Positions 26,073 to 34,432 of a DNA stretch of 64,000 nt are shown here, one piece after another. Each line of letters begins with the position of its first letter. Position 1 is the first letter of the stretch. The position numbers were made by a program, and so were the translations under genes. Under the pieces are notes generated by a model. The model made no database searches and had not been told where the DNA came from. It worked only from the letters and a program-made list of their open reading frames with translations. The stretch lies in the NCBI RefSeq assembly GCF_022810765.1, contig NZ_CP094494.1, forward strand, positions 2,356,001-2,420,000. Direction: 5' to 3'. The DNA comes from Winogradskyella sp. MH6. GTDB taxonomy: Bacteria > Bacteroidota > Bacteroidia > Flavobacteriales > Flavobacteriaceae.

Positions 26073-27092
26073 ATGTATAAAGCAATCATAAGACCGATTT
26101 TATTCTGGTTCGATCCAGAAAAAGTACATCATTTTACCTTTTCTTTAATAAGAACAATATCAAAACTACCAGGCTTTAAAAGTCTGTTTAAAAAATTGTA
26201 TTTAGTTGAAGATGAAAAGCTTGAGCGTGAGCTTTTTGGCTTAACCTTTAAGAATCCGGTTGGTCTTGCCGCTGGTTTTGATAAAGATGGAAAACTCTTT
26301 AATGAGTTGTCTAATTTTGGTTTCGGATTTATTGAAATTGGTACACTAACACCAAAACCTCAAGACGGAAATCCAAAAAAACGTTTGTTTAGATTAAAAG
26401 AAGATTCAGCCATTATTAACAGAATGGGATTTAACAATGGAGGAGTAGAAGAGGCAGTTGAACGACTAAAAAAGAATAAAGGCGTATTAATTGGAGGTAA
26501 TATTGGTAAGAATAAAGTAACACCTAATGAAAATGCGGTAAAAGATTATGAAATCTGTTTTAATGCCCTTTTCGATTACGTCGATTATTTTGTAGTTAAT
26601 GTAAGTTCACCAAATACACCAAATTTAAGAGCATTACAAGATAAAGAGCCATTGACGGAATTACTTAAGGCTTTGCAAGTGCTTAATTTTCAAAAACCTA
26701 AGAGCAAACCAATTCTTTTGAAAATAGCTCCAGATTTAACAAATGAGCAACTCGATGATATCATTGACATTGTAAAAACAACGAAAATAGATGGTGTAAT
26801 TGCAACAAACACAACTATTTCTCGTGAAGGTTTACTAAGCAAAAACAAATCTGAAATCGGAGGTATGAGTGGTAAACCATTAAAATCGCGCTCTACAGAA
26901 GTGATTAAATACTTGTCTGAAAAAAGCAATAAAGCTTTTCCGATTATTGGAGTAGGAGGTATTCATTCGGCTGAAGATGCTTTAGAAAAAATAGAAGCTG
27001 GTGCAGATTTAGTACAATTATATACTGGCTTTATTTACGAAGGCCCTAAACTCATTACTTCCATAAATAAGGCATTACTTCAAAAAGCATAA
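26073..27092 (+). CDS. pyrD: Dihydroorotate dehydrogenase, quinone-type (class 2)
   Basis: This 339-residue enzyme oxidises dihydroorotate to orotate in pyrimidine synthesis and passes electrons to quinone. The N-terminal helical extension ([23 protein letters not shown]) is the class 2 membrane-associating domain. FMN-barrel motifs follow: [11 protein letters not shown] (near 65), [20 protein letters not shown], and [14 protein letters not shown] with the catalytic serine. The [28 protein letters not shown] segment is the phosphate-binding end. It is followed 6 bp later by a LysE-type gene. Confidence 0.93.
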   Translation: MYKAIIRPILFWFDPEKVHHFTFSLIRTISKLPGFKSLFKKLYLVEDEKLERELFGLTFKNPVGLAAGFDKDGKLFNELSNFGFGFIEIGTLTPKPQDGNPKKRLFRLKEDSAIINRMGFNNGGVEEAVERLKKNKGVLIGGNIGKNKVTPNENAVKDYEICFNALFDYVDYFVVNVSSPNTPNLRALQDKEPLTELLKALQVLNFQKPKSKPILLKIAPDLTNEQLDDIIDIVKTTKIDGVIATNTTISREGLLSKNKSEIGGMSGKPLKSRSTEVIKYLSEKSNKAFPIIGVGGIHSAEDALEKIEAGADLVQLYTGFIYEGPKLITSINKALLQKA

Positions 27093-27098
27093 TTTTTA

Positions 27099-27716
27099 TT
27101 GATAACAGAAACACTTATATCATTTGCTTTAGCCACTTCCGTTTTGGCAATTTCGCCAGGACCAGATAATATTTATGTTTTAGTACAAAGCATTACTAAT
27201 GGTAAAGCTTATGGTTTGGCAACGGTTTGTGGTTTAATAACAGGTTGTATAGTTCATACAACGCTATTGGCATTTGGTGTTTCGGCAATCATAAAGGCAA
27301 ATGAAGAACTGTTTTTTGGGATAAAAGTACTAGGAGCTTTGTACCTTTTGTATTTAGCTTACAAAGTTTTTAAGTCAGATTCTCAATTAGATTTTGATTC
27401 AGAAGCAGCTCCAAAGAAAAGTCTAAAAGCGTTATTTGTTCAAGGGTTTTTTATGAATGTTTTAAATCCTAAAGTCACCATTTTCTTTTTGGCATTTTTC
27501 CCAGGATTTTTATTCAGTAAAACTATGAGTACAATTGCTCAATTCTATATTTTAGGTGGTATTTTTATGTTAGTGTCTTTTATTATTTTTTCGGCTATTG
27601 CATTGCTGGCTGGACAAATTAAATCTTATACCTTAAAACATAGAAACTCAGGAGTTGTGTTTAAATGGCTGCAAATAGTTGTCTTTATTGGTATAGCTGT
27701 ATTTATTTTAGTATAA
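27099..27716 (+). CDS. LysE/RhtB family amino acid exporter
   Basis: This 205-residue protein has six hydrophobic helices. The N-terminus ALATSVLAISPGPDNIYVL is the LysE/RhtB signature. No ATG exists near the expected start. TTG at 27099, 6 bp after the pyrD stop, gives the family-typical beginning (MITETLISFAL), so a TTG start with coupling to pyrD is likely. It would export amino acids or analogues, with specificity unknown. Confidence 0.85.
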   Translation: MITETLISFALATSVLAISPGPDNIYVLVQSITNGKAYGLATVCGLITGCIVHTTLLAFGVSAIIKANEELFFGIKVLGALYLLYLAYKVFKSDSQLDFDSEAAPKKSLKALFVQGFFMNVLNPKVTIFFLAFFPGFLFSKTMSTIAQFYILGGIFMLVSFIIFSAIALLAGQIKSYTLKHRNSGVVFKWLQIVVFIGIAVFILV

Positions 27717-27748
27717 AAATGATACTATGAAATCGTTTTCGGAAACCG

Positions 27749-27756
27749 TATATTTG
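27749..27756 (+). promoter_or_regulatory. -7 element directly before the HMG-CoA lyase gene
   Basis: TATATTTG matches TAnnTTTG and ends only 5 bp before the ATG at 27762. If used, the mRNA would be leaderless or nearly so. Confidence 0.4.
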
Positions 27757-27761
27757 AGGCA

Positions 27762-28625
27762 ATGAATACAGCGGTAAAACTCATCGAATGTCCTAGAGAT
27801 GCCATGCAAGGCATCAAAGATTTTATTCCTACTGAAAATAAAGTACAGTACATTCAATCTTTGTTAAGGGTTGGTTTTGATACTATTGATTTTGGAAGTT
27901 TTGTATCACCAAAAGCTATTCCGCAAATGGTAGATACAGCTGAAGTTTTAGCGCAGTTAGATTTATCTAAAACCAAGAGCAAATTACTGGCAATAATAGC
28001 CAATACAAGAGGTGCCAATGATGCTTCAATACATTCTGAAATTGATTATTTAGGATTTCCATTTTCTATTTCAGAAAACTTTCAGATGCGTAATACGCAC
28101 AAAACGATTGCACAATCTGTAGTAACACTTCAAGAAATATTAGAAATTGCAGATAAAAGTAAAAAGGAAGTTGTTGTGTATATTTCCATGGGATTTGGTA
28201 ATCCTTATGGTGACCCTTGGAATGTAGACATAGTAGGAGAGTGGACAGAACGCTTAGCAAAAATGGGAGTAAAAATTTTATCGCTAAGTGATACAATAGG
28301 AAGCTCTAATCCTGAGAATATTAATTATTTGTTTTCTAATCTTATTCCCAAATATCCCGAAATAGAGTTTGGTGCACACTTACACACTACACCAACCACT
28401 TGGTTCGAAAAAATTGATGCCGCATACAAGGCTGGTTGCCGTCGTTTTGATGGTGCTATTCAAGGTTTTGGTGGTTGCCCAATGGCCAAGGATGATCTTA
28501 CTGGTAATATGCCAACCGAAAAAATGCTGTCTTACTTTACACAACAAAAAGCTCACGACCTAAATGCCATGAGCTTTGAGAGCGCTTACAACGAAGCGAC
28601 TAAGATATTTTCAAAATACCATTAA
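27762..28625 (+). CDS. Hydroxymethylglutaryl-CoA lyase
   Basis: This 287-residue TIM-barrel enzyme cleaves HMG-CoA to acetoacetate and acetyl-CoA in leucine degradation. Family motifs: VKLIECPRDAMQGIKDFIPT at the N-terminus with the catalytic Arg, DTIDFGSFVSPKAIPQM, FGAHLHTTP with two metal-binding histidines, and the active-site cysteine loop IQGFGGCPMAKDDLTGNMPTE (near 236). It belongs functionally with the leucine dehydrogenase at 9795, although the two genes are far apart. Confidence 0.9.
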   Translation: MNTAVKLIECPRDAMQGIKDFIPTENKVQYIQSLLRVGFDTIDFGSFVSPKAIPQMVDTAEVLAQLDLSKTKSKLLAIIANTRGANDASIHSEIDYLGFPFSISENFQMRNTHKTIAQSVVTLQEILEIADKSKKEVVVYISMGFGNPYGDPWNVDIVGEWTERLAKMGVKILSLSDTIGSSNPENINYLFSNLIPKYPEIEFGAHLHTTPTTWFEKIDAAYKAGCRRFDGAIQGFGGCPMAKDDLTGNMPTEKMLSYFTQQKAHDLNAMSFESAYNEATKIFSKYH

Positions 28626-28660
28626 AAAAGCCCTTTCACAATTTCAGTAAAAGGACTTTT
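28626..28660. terminator. Hairpin terminator between HMG-CoA lyase and hmuY
   Basis: An 11-bp stem with one mismatch (AAAAGCCCTTT / AAAGGACTTTT) and a 13-base loop lies between convergent genes, with A and T tracts at the ends. Confidence 0.6.
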
Positions 28661-28688
28661 CAAGTTATTAATTAGGGTTATAGATTTA

Positions 28689-29330
28689 CTAGAACGTTGT
28701 TACGCCTTCGTTAGGTTGAAATACATAGTTAAATGTGTAATAAGGTGTAGCATCAGCAAAAGCATCTGGGTTTTCAGGAGCATCTTCGTAGTAGCTTAAA
28801 AATTCTACTTTTGCATACTTTCCTTCATTTGTTTTAAATACAAAAATCTTACCTGCGATTGGTGTAATTAAGTGTGTTGGAGGACCAGCATACGTATACC
28901 ATCCATTTCCACTACCAGTTGTAATAGCGTAGCCTTCAGCAGAATCTTGAGTGAATAAAGTTGTATCAACATCTGCTACCGAAGCCATAGTGCCAGAAAC
29001 TTCATAAACTGCTGCTATTCCTGTTCTTTCAGGTTCGTCAGTTGTACCAGCAGATACACCACCATTAACAATGATTGTTGTTCCTCTAAAAGCAATATCC
29101 CATTCAGTTTCGCTTGTTGTTATTAAGCCTGTTTCAAAATCGAACTTTGTAAAGTCACCAGATACAGGTTGTCCTTGTCCACCTTCTTGCGGAGCATATA
29201 AATTAGTAACAGTTTCTGTTTCTATGTCTAATACGTTGTTAGAACCATTATCATCATCACTACTACAAGCAGTAAATCCAATACATAGTGCTAATAATGC
29301 TAAAAGTTGAATTGATTTAAGTGTTCTCAT
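28689..29330 (-). CDS. hmuY: HmuY-family heme-binding lipoprotein
   Basis: This 213-residue protein has a lipoprotein signal (ALLALCIGFTAC, Cys22), followed by SSDDDNGSN and a beta-rich HmuY domain. Family-like segments are FTKFDFETG, TEWDIAFRGTTIIVNGG (near 75) and FKTNEGKYAKVEFLSYY (near 165). HmuY proteins hold heme at the outer surface and deliver it to a TonB-dependent receptor. The gene is the second of a two-gene operon, 28 bp after the receptor. Confidence 0.85.
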   Translation of the reverse strand: MRTLKSIQLLALLALCIGFTACSSDDDNGSNNVLDIETETVTNLYAPQEGGQGQPVSGDFTKFDFETGLITTSETEWDIAFRGTTIIVNGGVSAGTTDEPERTGIAAVYEVSGTMASVADVDTTLFTQDSAEGYAITTGSGNGWYTYAGPPTHLITPIAGKIFVFKTNEGKYAKVEFLSYYEDAPENPDAFADATPYYTFNYVFQPNEGVTTF

Positions 29331-29358
29331 GTTTTTGTTATTTGTTTATTATTAAGTG

Positions 29359-31443
29359 TTAAAATTGAATATTTAGTTTTCCGTATATAATGCGACCAGC
29401 AATATTGCTGATGTTTTGCGTATCTGTAAAATTGAAAAGGTTATCTACTCCAAACCCAAGCATATAGTCATTAAAAAATCTCTTGTTTATAGCAAAATCT
29501 ATAACTGTGTACCCATCTACAAAGTCATCATAGTTATCTAAGTAATTATTTCCGTTGGTGTCAAACAGACCATATTTGCTTCGGTAAGTTCCTCTAACAT
29601 TAGCATCTAACTTTAGTTTTGTGAAAGCATAAAACACTTTTAAGTTAGCCATATGTCTAGAGCGGTTATACAGTCCGAAGTAATCTTCTTTTTTTAGCTG
29701 AAACGAAGGAGAACTTGGAGTTTCTCTTGCATATACTTCTCCATTTTCAAAGGCTCTTTCTGCTTCTTTGTCTTTTGCAAATAGTAGTTGATAGCCACCA
29801 GATATTTTTATTTTATGGTTTGGTTTCCATGTAGAATTAAATTCCAGACCTTGTGTATAGACTTCGTTAATGTTGTAGTAACTAAACACATTTTGTCCGT
29901 TGGTTTTATTGGCAATGACTCTGGTGTCAATTAAATCGTCAATAGTATTTCTAAAAGCATTAATGTTAAAGTTGAACTGAGAGGACAATTTAAAATCCAC
30001 TCCTAAATTGATACTTATGGAATTCTCTGGGCTGAGATCTTCTTCAAATTCTGAAAGTGGTACTACAATATTGGCAATTTCACCTTGTTCTTGTAATTCT
30101 GGAATTACCGTTGAAACAGCATTATAACCCAAAACAGTATAACCTACGGTCGCATTAGTAAAATCAAAGTATAATTGTCTAAAATCTGGTGCTTTATAAC
30201 CATAACCTACAGAACCTTTTACGGCAATTTTGTCGTTTATTTTATATCGAGCCGCAGCTTTAGGGCTGAATTGGGATTTGTATTTGTTATGGCTGTCAAA
30301 TCGTGCGCCAACAATTACATTTAAACGTTCTGTAAAGTTTCCATCATATTGCAGGTAAGCATAAGGGGAATTAAAGATTGGATTTGAGGTAAAATCTGTT
30401 CTATCTAAGGTTTCATGATTAAAACCAATACCTCCAATAAATGTATTTTGGTCTTTTGGTGAATAAGTAGCTCTTATTTCTGGCCTTACCAATAATTGAT
30501 TATAGAAACCATCACTGTATCTGCTTCCATCTTCATTATTTAAATATTCATCTGCCTTGTATCGTGTTGTGTAAAATTCAAAATAACTACTCCATTTTTC
30601 ACTGTATTTGTGGCTTAGTTTTGTATGCACGTTCCATTCGTTGATAGAACTTTCTCCGCTTAGAGTTGAAGAGGCTACGTAATCTTGATTTTGTGTGTAA
30701 AAACGTCCTGAAACAAATAAGTCAGTGTTGTTTGTGAAATCGTAAGTTAATTTAGAATTTAAGGTGTAGTTGCTAAAAGGCTCAACTGTATTTAAATCGT
30801 CATTTTCATTTAAATCATAACCATCACTGCTATAGCTATTAATGAATAAGCTTGCACCTATTTTTTCTTTTTTGTAGCCAATTGTGGCACCAATATCATT
30901 GGTGTTAAAGGCACCAGTTCTATAGTTAATATTGCCCTTAAATCCATATTTAGGCTGTTCGGTAATAATATTAATAACACCACCTAGAGCATCATTACCA
31001 TAAAGACTAGAAGAAGCACCTTTTACAACTTCTATCTGCTTTATGTTTCCAACGGTTACTCTACTTATGTCTAAGGTACCAGCAGAACGACCTACGAGAG
31101 GCACACCATCAACTAGTATTAACGTGTATTGCGAGTCTAAACCTTGTAACTGTATGCCTTCACCACCACCAAAATCTGGTATTGTTACTAATCCTGTTTG
31201 TTCATTTAGTATATCGTTAAGTCGTATTGAGTTACTTCTCTTAATGTCTTTTTTTGAAATGATTTGAGCAGGTAAGGGTAAAGAAGAAAGCTGTCTAACG
31301 GTTCTTGTTGCGGTAACAATAACTTCTTCTAATTTCTCGGTTTTAGAGGAATCTTTTTCTACAGACCTGATTTCTTGACTGTAAGAAAAAGAAGCGAAAA
31401 AAATTAAAAAATAAATGTAGATATTATTTTTATTTAGACTCAT
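29359..31443 (-). CDS. hmuR: TonB-dependent receptor, HmuR-like (heme uptake)
   Basis: This 694-residue protein has a signal peptide ending SFSYSQ. A TonB box/plug follows (EEVIVTATRTVRQLSSLP, then IQLQGLDSQYTLILVDGVPL, near 85-105), with VVKGASSSLYGNDALGGVINII near 138. A beta-barrel ends in a terminal aromatic (LNIQF). It lacks a carboxypeptidase-like N-domain, unlike the receptor at 2877. Pairing with HmuY supports heme or hemoprotein as substrate. The promoter overlaps a 27-bp palindrome. Confidence 0.87.
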   Translation of the reverse strand: MSLNKNNIYIYFLIFFASFSYSQEIRSVEKDSSKTEKLEEVIVTATRTVRQLSSLPLPAQIISKKDIKRSNSIRLNDILNEQTGLVTIPDFGGGEGIQLQGLDSQYTLILVDGVPLVGRSAGTLDISRVTVGNIKQIEVVKGASSSLYGNDALGGVINIITEQPKYGFKGNINYRTGAFNTNDIGATIGYKKEKIGASLFINSYSSDGYDLNENDDLNTVEPFSNYTLNSKLTYDFTNNTDLFVSGRFYTQNQDYVASSTLSGESSINEWNVHTKLSHKYSEKWSSYFEFYTTRYKADEYLNNEDGSRYSDGFYNQLLVRPEIRATYSPKDQNTFIGGIGFNHETLDRTDFTSNPIFNSPYAYLQYDGNFTERLNVIVGARFDSHNKYKSQFSPKAAARYKINDKIAVKGSVGYGYKAPDFRQLYFDFTNATVGYTVLGYNAVSTVIPELQEQGEIANIVVPLSEFEEDLSPENSISINLGVDFKLSSQFNFNINAFRNTIDDLIDTRVIANKTNGQNVFSYYNINEVYTQGLEFNSTWKPNHKIKISGGYQLLFAKDKEAERAFENGEVYARETPSSPSFQLKKEDYFGLYNRSRHMANLKVFYAFTKLKLDANVRGTYRSKYGLFDTNGNNYLDNYDDFVDGYTVIDFAINKRFFNDYMLGFGVDNLFNFTDTQNISNIAGRIIYGKLNIQF

Positions 31444-31461
31444 TCTTGATTAAATTTGCCG

Positions 31462-31499
31462 CAAATATATAATCTTATTTTAAATCAATCTAAATAAGA
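31462..31499 (-). promoter_or_regulatory. hmuR promoter with 27-bp operator-like palindrome
   Basis: CAAATATA (31462-31469) is the -7 box TATATTTG on the minus strand. Directly upstream, 31473-31499 is an imperfect palindrome with eight perfect outer pairs (TCTTATTT ... AAATAAGA) covering the -33 position. It lies between the divergent hmuR and DUF6607 operons and fits a repressor site for both. A Fur- or DtxR-type metal regulator is the likely ligand, by inference. Confidence 0.6.
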
Positions 31500-31533
31500 A
31501 TAAAAAATTTAAAAATAATTTTAACCCATAATC

Positions 31534-32439
31534 ATGAGACAAATTTTAGCTTTTTCATTAGCATTTTTATTCGTTACGCTTTCAGTAAATGCACAAAACA
31601 AAAAAAAGAAAGACCAAGCAGCCATTAAGGAAATGTGTGGTTGTTTTGAAGTCACTTTTAACTTCGCCGAAACTTTTTCATTTAGTGAAGATTCGCTTTA
31701 CAAACCTTCTAAAACCAAGATTGATAAAGGTTTAGAGTGGGCACAATTGGTAGTAGATGAGGACGATAAAATTTCAATTCAGCATTTATTACAAGTAGGA
31801 AGACCAGATCAACCACATATTGTTAAGCACTGGAGACAAGATTGGTTATTTGAAAACAAGGATTTTTATGTGTACAACGGAGATAATGAATGGTTGTTCG
31901 AAGAAAAAGCAGGCGAAGATGTTGAAGGTCAGTGGACTCAAAAAGTGTATCAGGTAGACGATAGCCCACGTTACGAAGGTTCTGCAACTTGGGTACACGT
32001 AGATGGTAAAAGCTATTGGGAAAATACAACAACTGCACCATTACCAAGACGCGAGTACACTAAGCGTAGTGACTATAATGTTACTTTAAGAGGAAATCGT
32101 CACGAGATAACCAAATATGGTTGGTTACACGATCAGGATAATGCTAAAGTCATTAGAGAAAATGGACAAGAAGATGTAGTTTTGGCGCACGAAAAAGGTT
32201 ACAATACTTATGTAAAAGTAGATGATAGCCGTTGCCAGGCAGCACAAGATTGGTGGAAAGCTAATTTTGATAAATGGGCTACTATTAGAGCTAAATGGGA
32301 TGAGGTTTACTCAAGAGATAAAGATTTAGTATTAGAAGAAAAGGTAGATAACAAAGTTCTTTATAAGCATTTATTTGATGAAGAAATGACTGCAGAGAAA
32401 GATATTGATACTACTATAGAATCATTTGTTAAGAAATAA
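31534..32439 (+). CDS. DUF6607-like secreted protein in the iron cluster
   Basis: The product has 301 residues, with a signal peptide ending LSVNAQ (about residue 21). The mature protein is rich in Trp and aromatic residues. It has the conserved-looking segments MCGCFEVTFNFAETFSF, RPDQPHIVKHWRQDWLFENKDF, YEGSATWVHVDGKSYWENTT and PLPRREYTKRSDYNV. I assign it tentatively to DUF6607, a Bacteroidota family found with iron-uptake genes. The function is unknown. It is the first gene of a four-gene operon with 6-15 bp gaps. Confidence 0.7.
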   Translation: MRQILAFSLAFLFVTLSVNAQNKKKKDQAAIKEMCGCFEVTFNFAETFSFSEDSLYKPSKTKIDKGLEWAQLVVDEDDKISIQHLLQVGRPDQPHIVKHWRQDWLFENKDFYVYNGDNEWLFEEKAGEDVEGQWTQKVYQVDDSPRYEGSATWVHVDGKSYWENTTTAPLPRREYTKRSDYNVTLRGNRHEITKYGWLHDQDNAKVIRENGQEDVVLAHEKGYNTYVKVDDSRCQAAQDWWKANFDKWATIRAKWDEVYSRDKDLVLEEKVDNKVLYKHLFDEEMTAEKDIDTTIESFVKK

Positions 32440-32445
32440 TTACAT

Positions 32446-33924
32446 ATGAATACATTAAAAAAAATCACAGTGACTTGCGCAATAATGTTCGGGTCGCTTT
32501 TATTTGCACAAAACAACGTGTTTTTAAATCGCGATTTTTGGGGTACAAAACCCAATGTCGAAATGATTGAAGCTAAGATTAAAGCAGGCAATAATCCATC
32601 TGAAGCTAATAGAAATAATTTTGATGGAGTAGTATATGCCATTCTTCAAGATGCACCAACAAAGAGTATTATTTATTTAATGTCGCAAAAAGGGAATGAT
32701 GTTAATAAATTAACTCATGACGGGAGAACTTACATTTTCTGGGCGGCTTACAAAGGCAATACAGAAATTATAAAGCATTTACTAGATAATGGTGCTAGAA
32801 CAGATTTAACAGACGACAAAGGCAATACCATAATAACTTTTGCTGCTGGTTCTGGTCAACAAAATACCGCAGTGTACGATTTAATTATTGCAGCAGACAA
32901 GAATCAAGTTTCAAAAACCAACCCAGATGGTGCTAATGCTTTGTTATTAGTAGCTCCTTATGATTCAGATTTAGAAGTTGTAACATATTTTGAATCTAAA
33001 GGTTTAAGTATCAAAAGTACTGATGCTGATGGTAATGGAATATTCAATTACGTAGCACGTACAGGCAATACCGATTTAATGAATAAACTTATTAAAAAGG
33101 GATTGAAAGGAACAGATCAAGCTTTTATTTTTGCAGCTTATGGTACTCGTGGAAAAGCAAATACAATTGATACTTACGAATATTTAGTTGGTGCAGGACT
33201 AAATCCAAATGTAGCAAATAAAGAAGGTGTTACACCTTTACATGTTTTAGCAGCAAGAAGTAAGGATATAAAAGTTATTACCTATTTAATCAAAAAGGGA
33301 TTAGATGTTAATGCTAAAGATTCAGAAGGCAACACACCATTTACAAATGCAGCTTCAAGAAATAATCTTTCTATTGTTGAGCTTTTATTCCAGGACGTTA
33401 CAGATGTAAATCAAGGCAACAATAAAGGAGCAACTGCTTTAGCATTGGCTGTTAAGTATAATAATGCAGATGTTGTTGGGTTCCTAGCTAATAATAAGGC
33501 AAATTTCAAATTTAAAGATAAGGAAGGGAACAATTTAGTTTACTATTTATTTGAAGGTTACTCACCAAGAAATGAAGAGCAATTTTTTAAGAAGCTAGAG
33601 TTGTTAAAGGAAAAATGGGTAGATATAACCGCAACTCAAGAAAATGGAAACACTTTATATCATTTAGCTACAGAAAAGCAGAGTTTAAAATTATTAGAAT
33701 TGGCAGCTAAGGAGGATATCGATATCAACGCTAAAAACAATGATGGTAATACGGCTTTGCACTTAGCTGCGATGAAAGCAAAAGATGCTGATATTTTAAA
33801 GTTTTTAATAGCCCAAGGCGCAGATACTAAAGCAACAACAGATTTTGAAGAATCAGCTTACGATTTAGCTTCAGAAAACGAATTATTGAAAAAGAACAAC
33901 GTAGGAATAGACTTTTTAAAGTAA
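32446..33924 (+). CDS. Exported ankyrin-repeat protein
   Basis: This 492-residue protein has a signal peptide (MNTLKKITVTCAIMFGSLLFAQ) and then about eleven ankyrin repeats. Clear examples are HDGRTYIFWAAYKGNTEIIKHLLDNGA (near 88), KEGVTPLHVLAARSKDIKVITYLIKKG and NDGNTALHLAAMKAKDADILKFLIAQGA (near 432). Ankyrin stacks are protein-binding scaffolds; here they would work in the periplasm. It starts 6 bp after the DUF6607-like gene and ends 7 bp before the DUF2271 gene. Confidence 0.85.
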   Translation: MNTLKKITVTCAIMFGSLLFAQNNVFLNRDFWGTKPNVEMIEAKIKAGNNPSEANRNNFDGVVYAILQDAPTKSIIYLMSQKGNDVNKLTHDGRTYIFWAAYKGNTEIIKHLLDNGARTDLTDDKGNTIITFAAGSGQQNTAVYDLIIAADKNQVSKTNPDGANALLLVAPYDSDLEVVTYFESKGLSIKSTDADGNGIFNYVARTGNTDLMNKLIKKGLKGTDQAFIFAAYGTRGKANTIDTYEYLVGAGLNPNVANKEGVTPLHVLAARSKDIKVITYLIKKGLDVNAKDSEGNTPFTNAASRNNLSIVELLFQDVTDVNQGNNKGATALALAVKYNNADVVGFLANNKANFKFKDKEGNNLVYYLFEGYSPRNEEQFFKKLELLKEKWVDITATQENGNTLYHLATEKQSLKLLELAAKEDIDINAKNNDGNTALHLAAMKAKDADILKFLIAQGADTKATTDFEESAYDLASENELLKKNNVGIDFLK

Positions 33925-33931
33925 AAACAGA

Positions 33932-34417
33932 ATGAAGAATTTTAAAATACTAGCAGTACTATTTATAACCATTATTGGATTAATGTCCTTCACTTCAATT
34001 ATAGAATCTACCAAATATAAGTGTATGATTCAGATGACTAATTACACAGGCGAAGGAGCATACATTGTTATCTCATTAATCAATCCGGATGGTGAATACG
34101 AAGAAACATTGCACGTTAAAGGAGAAGATGATGAATGGTACAACACCGTTGAAGAATGGTGGGATTTTTACGGAAAAAAGCGTAATGATATTGATGCCAT
34201 AACGGGAGCAACTATGAGTGGTGGAGAGCGCTCTATCAGTGTTATCGAAATCGCAGATGAAAAACTAGACAAAGGTTATAAATTACGTTTTGAAACTGCT
34301 GTAGAGGATCAGGAATATTACACATCAGATGTTGAGGTAGAATTAACTACGACAAATGTAAAAGGTAAGTTCGATGGTACCGGTTTTATTCGCTATATAA
34401 GGCTAATGCCTCAATAA
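33932..34417 (+). CDS. DUF2271 periplasmic protein
   Basis: This 161-residue protein has an N-terminal signal or anchor (ILAVLFITIIGLMSFTSI). DUF2271 features follow: VISLINPDGEYEETLHVKG (near 48), DIDAITGATMSGGERS (near 90) and a C-terminal GFIRYIRLMPQ. The ITGAT sequence resembles the flavin-attachment motif of FMN-binding (ApbE-modified) proteins, S/TGAT, but the surrounding domain is different, so flavinylation is only a possibility. It precedes a PepSY/flavodoxin reductase by 15 bp. Confidence 0.8.
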   Translation: MKNFKILAVLFITIIGLMSFTSIIESTKYKCMIQMTNYTGEGAYIVISLINPDGEYEETLHVKGEDDEWYNTVEEWWDFYGKKRNDIDAITGATMSGGERSISVIEIADEKLDKGYKLRFETAVEDQEYYTSDVEVELTTTNVKGKFDGTGFIRYIRLMPQ

Positions 34418-34432
34418 TCTATCAGTAGATAT

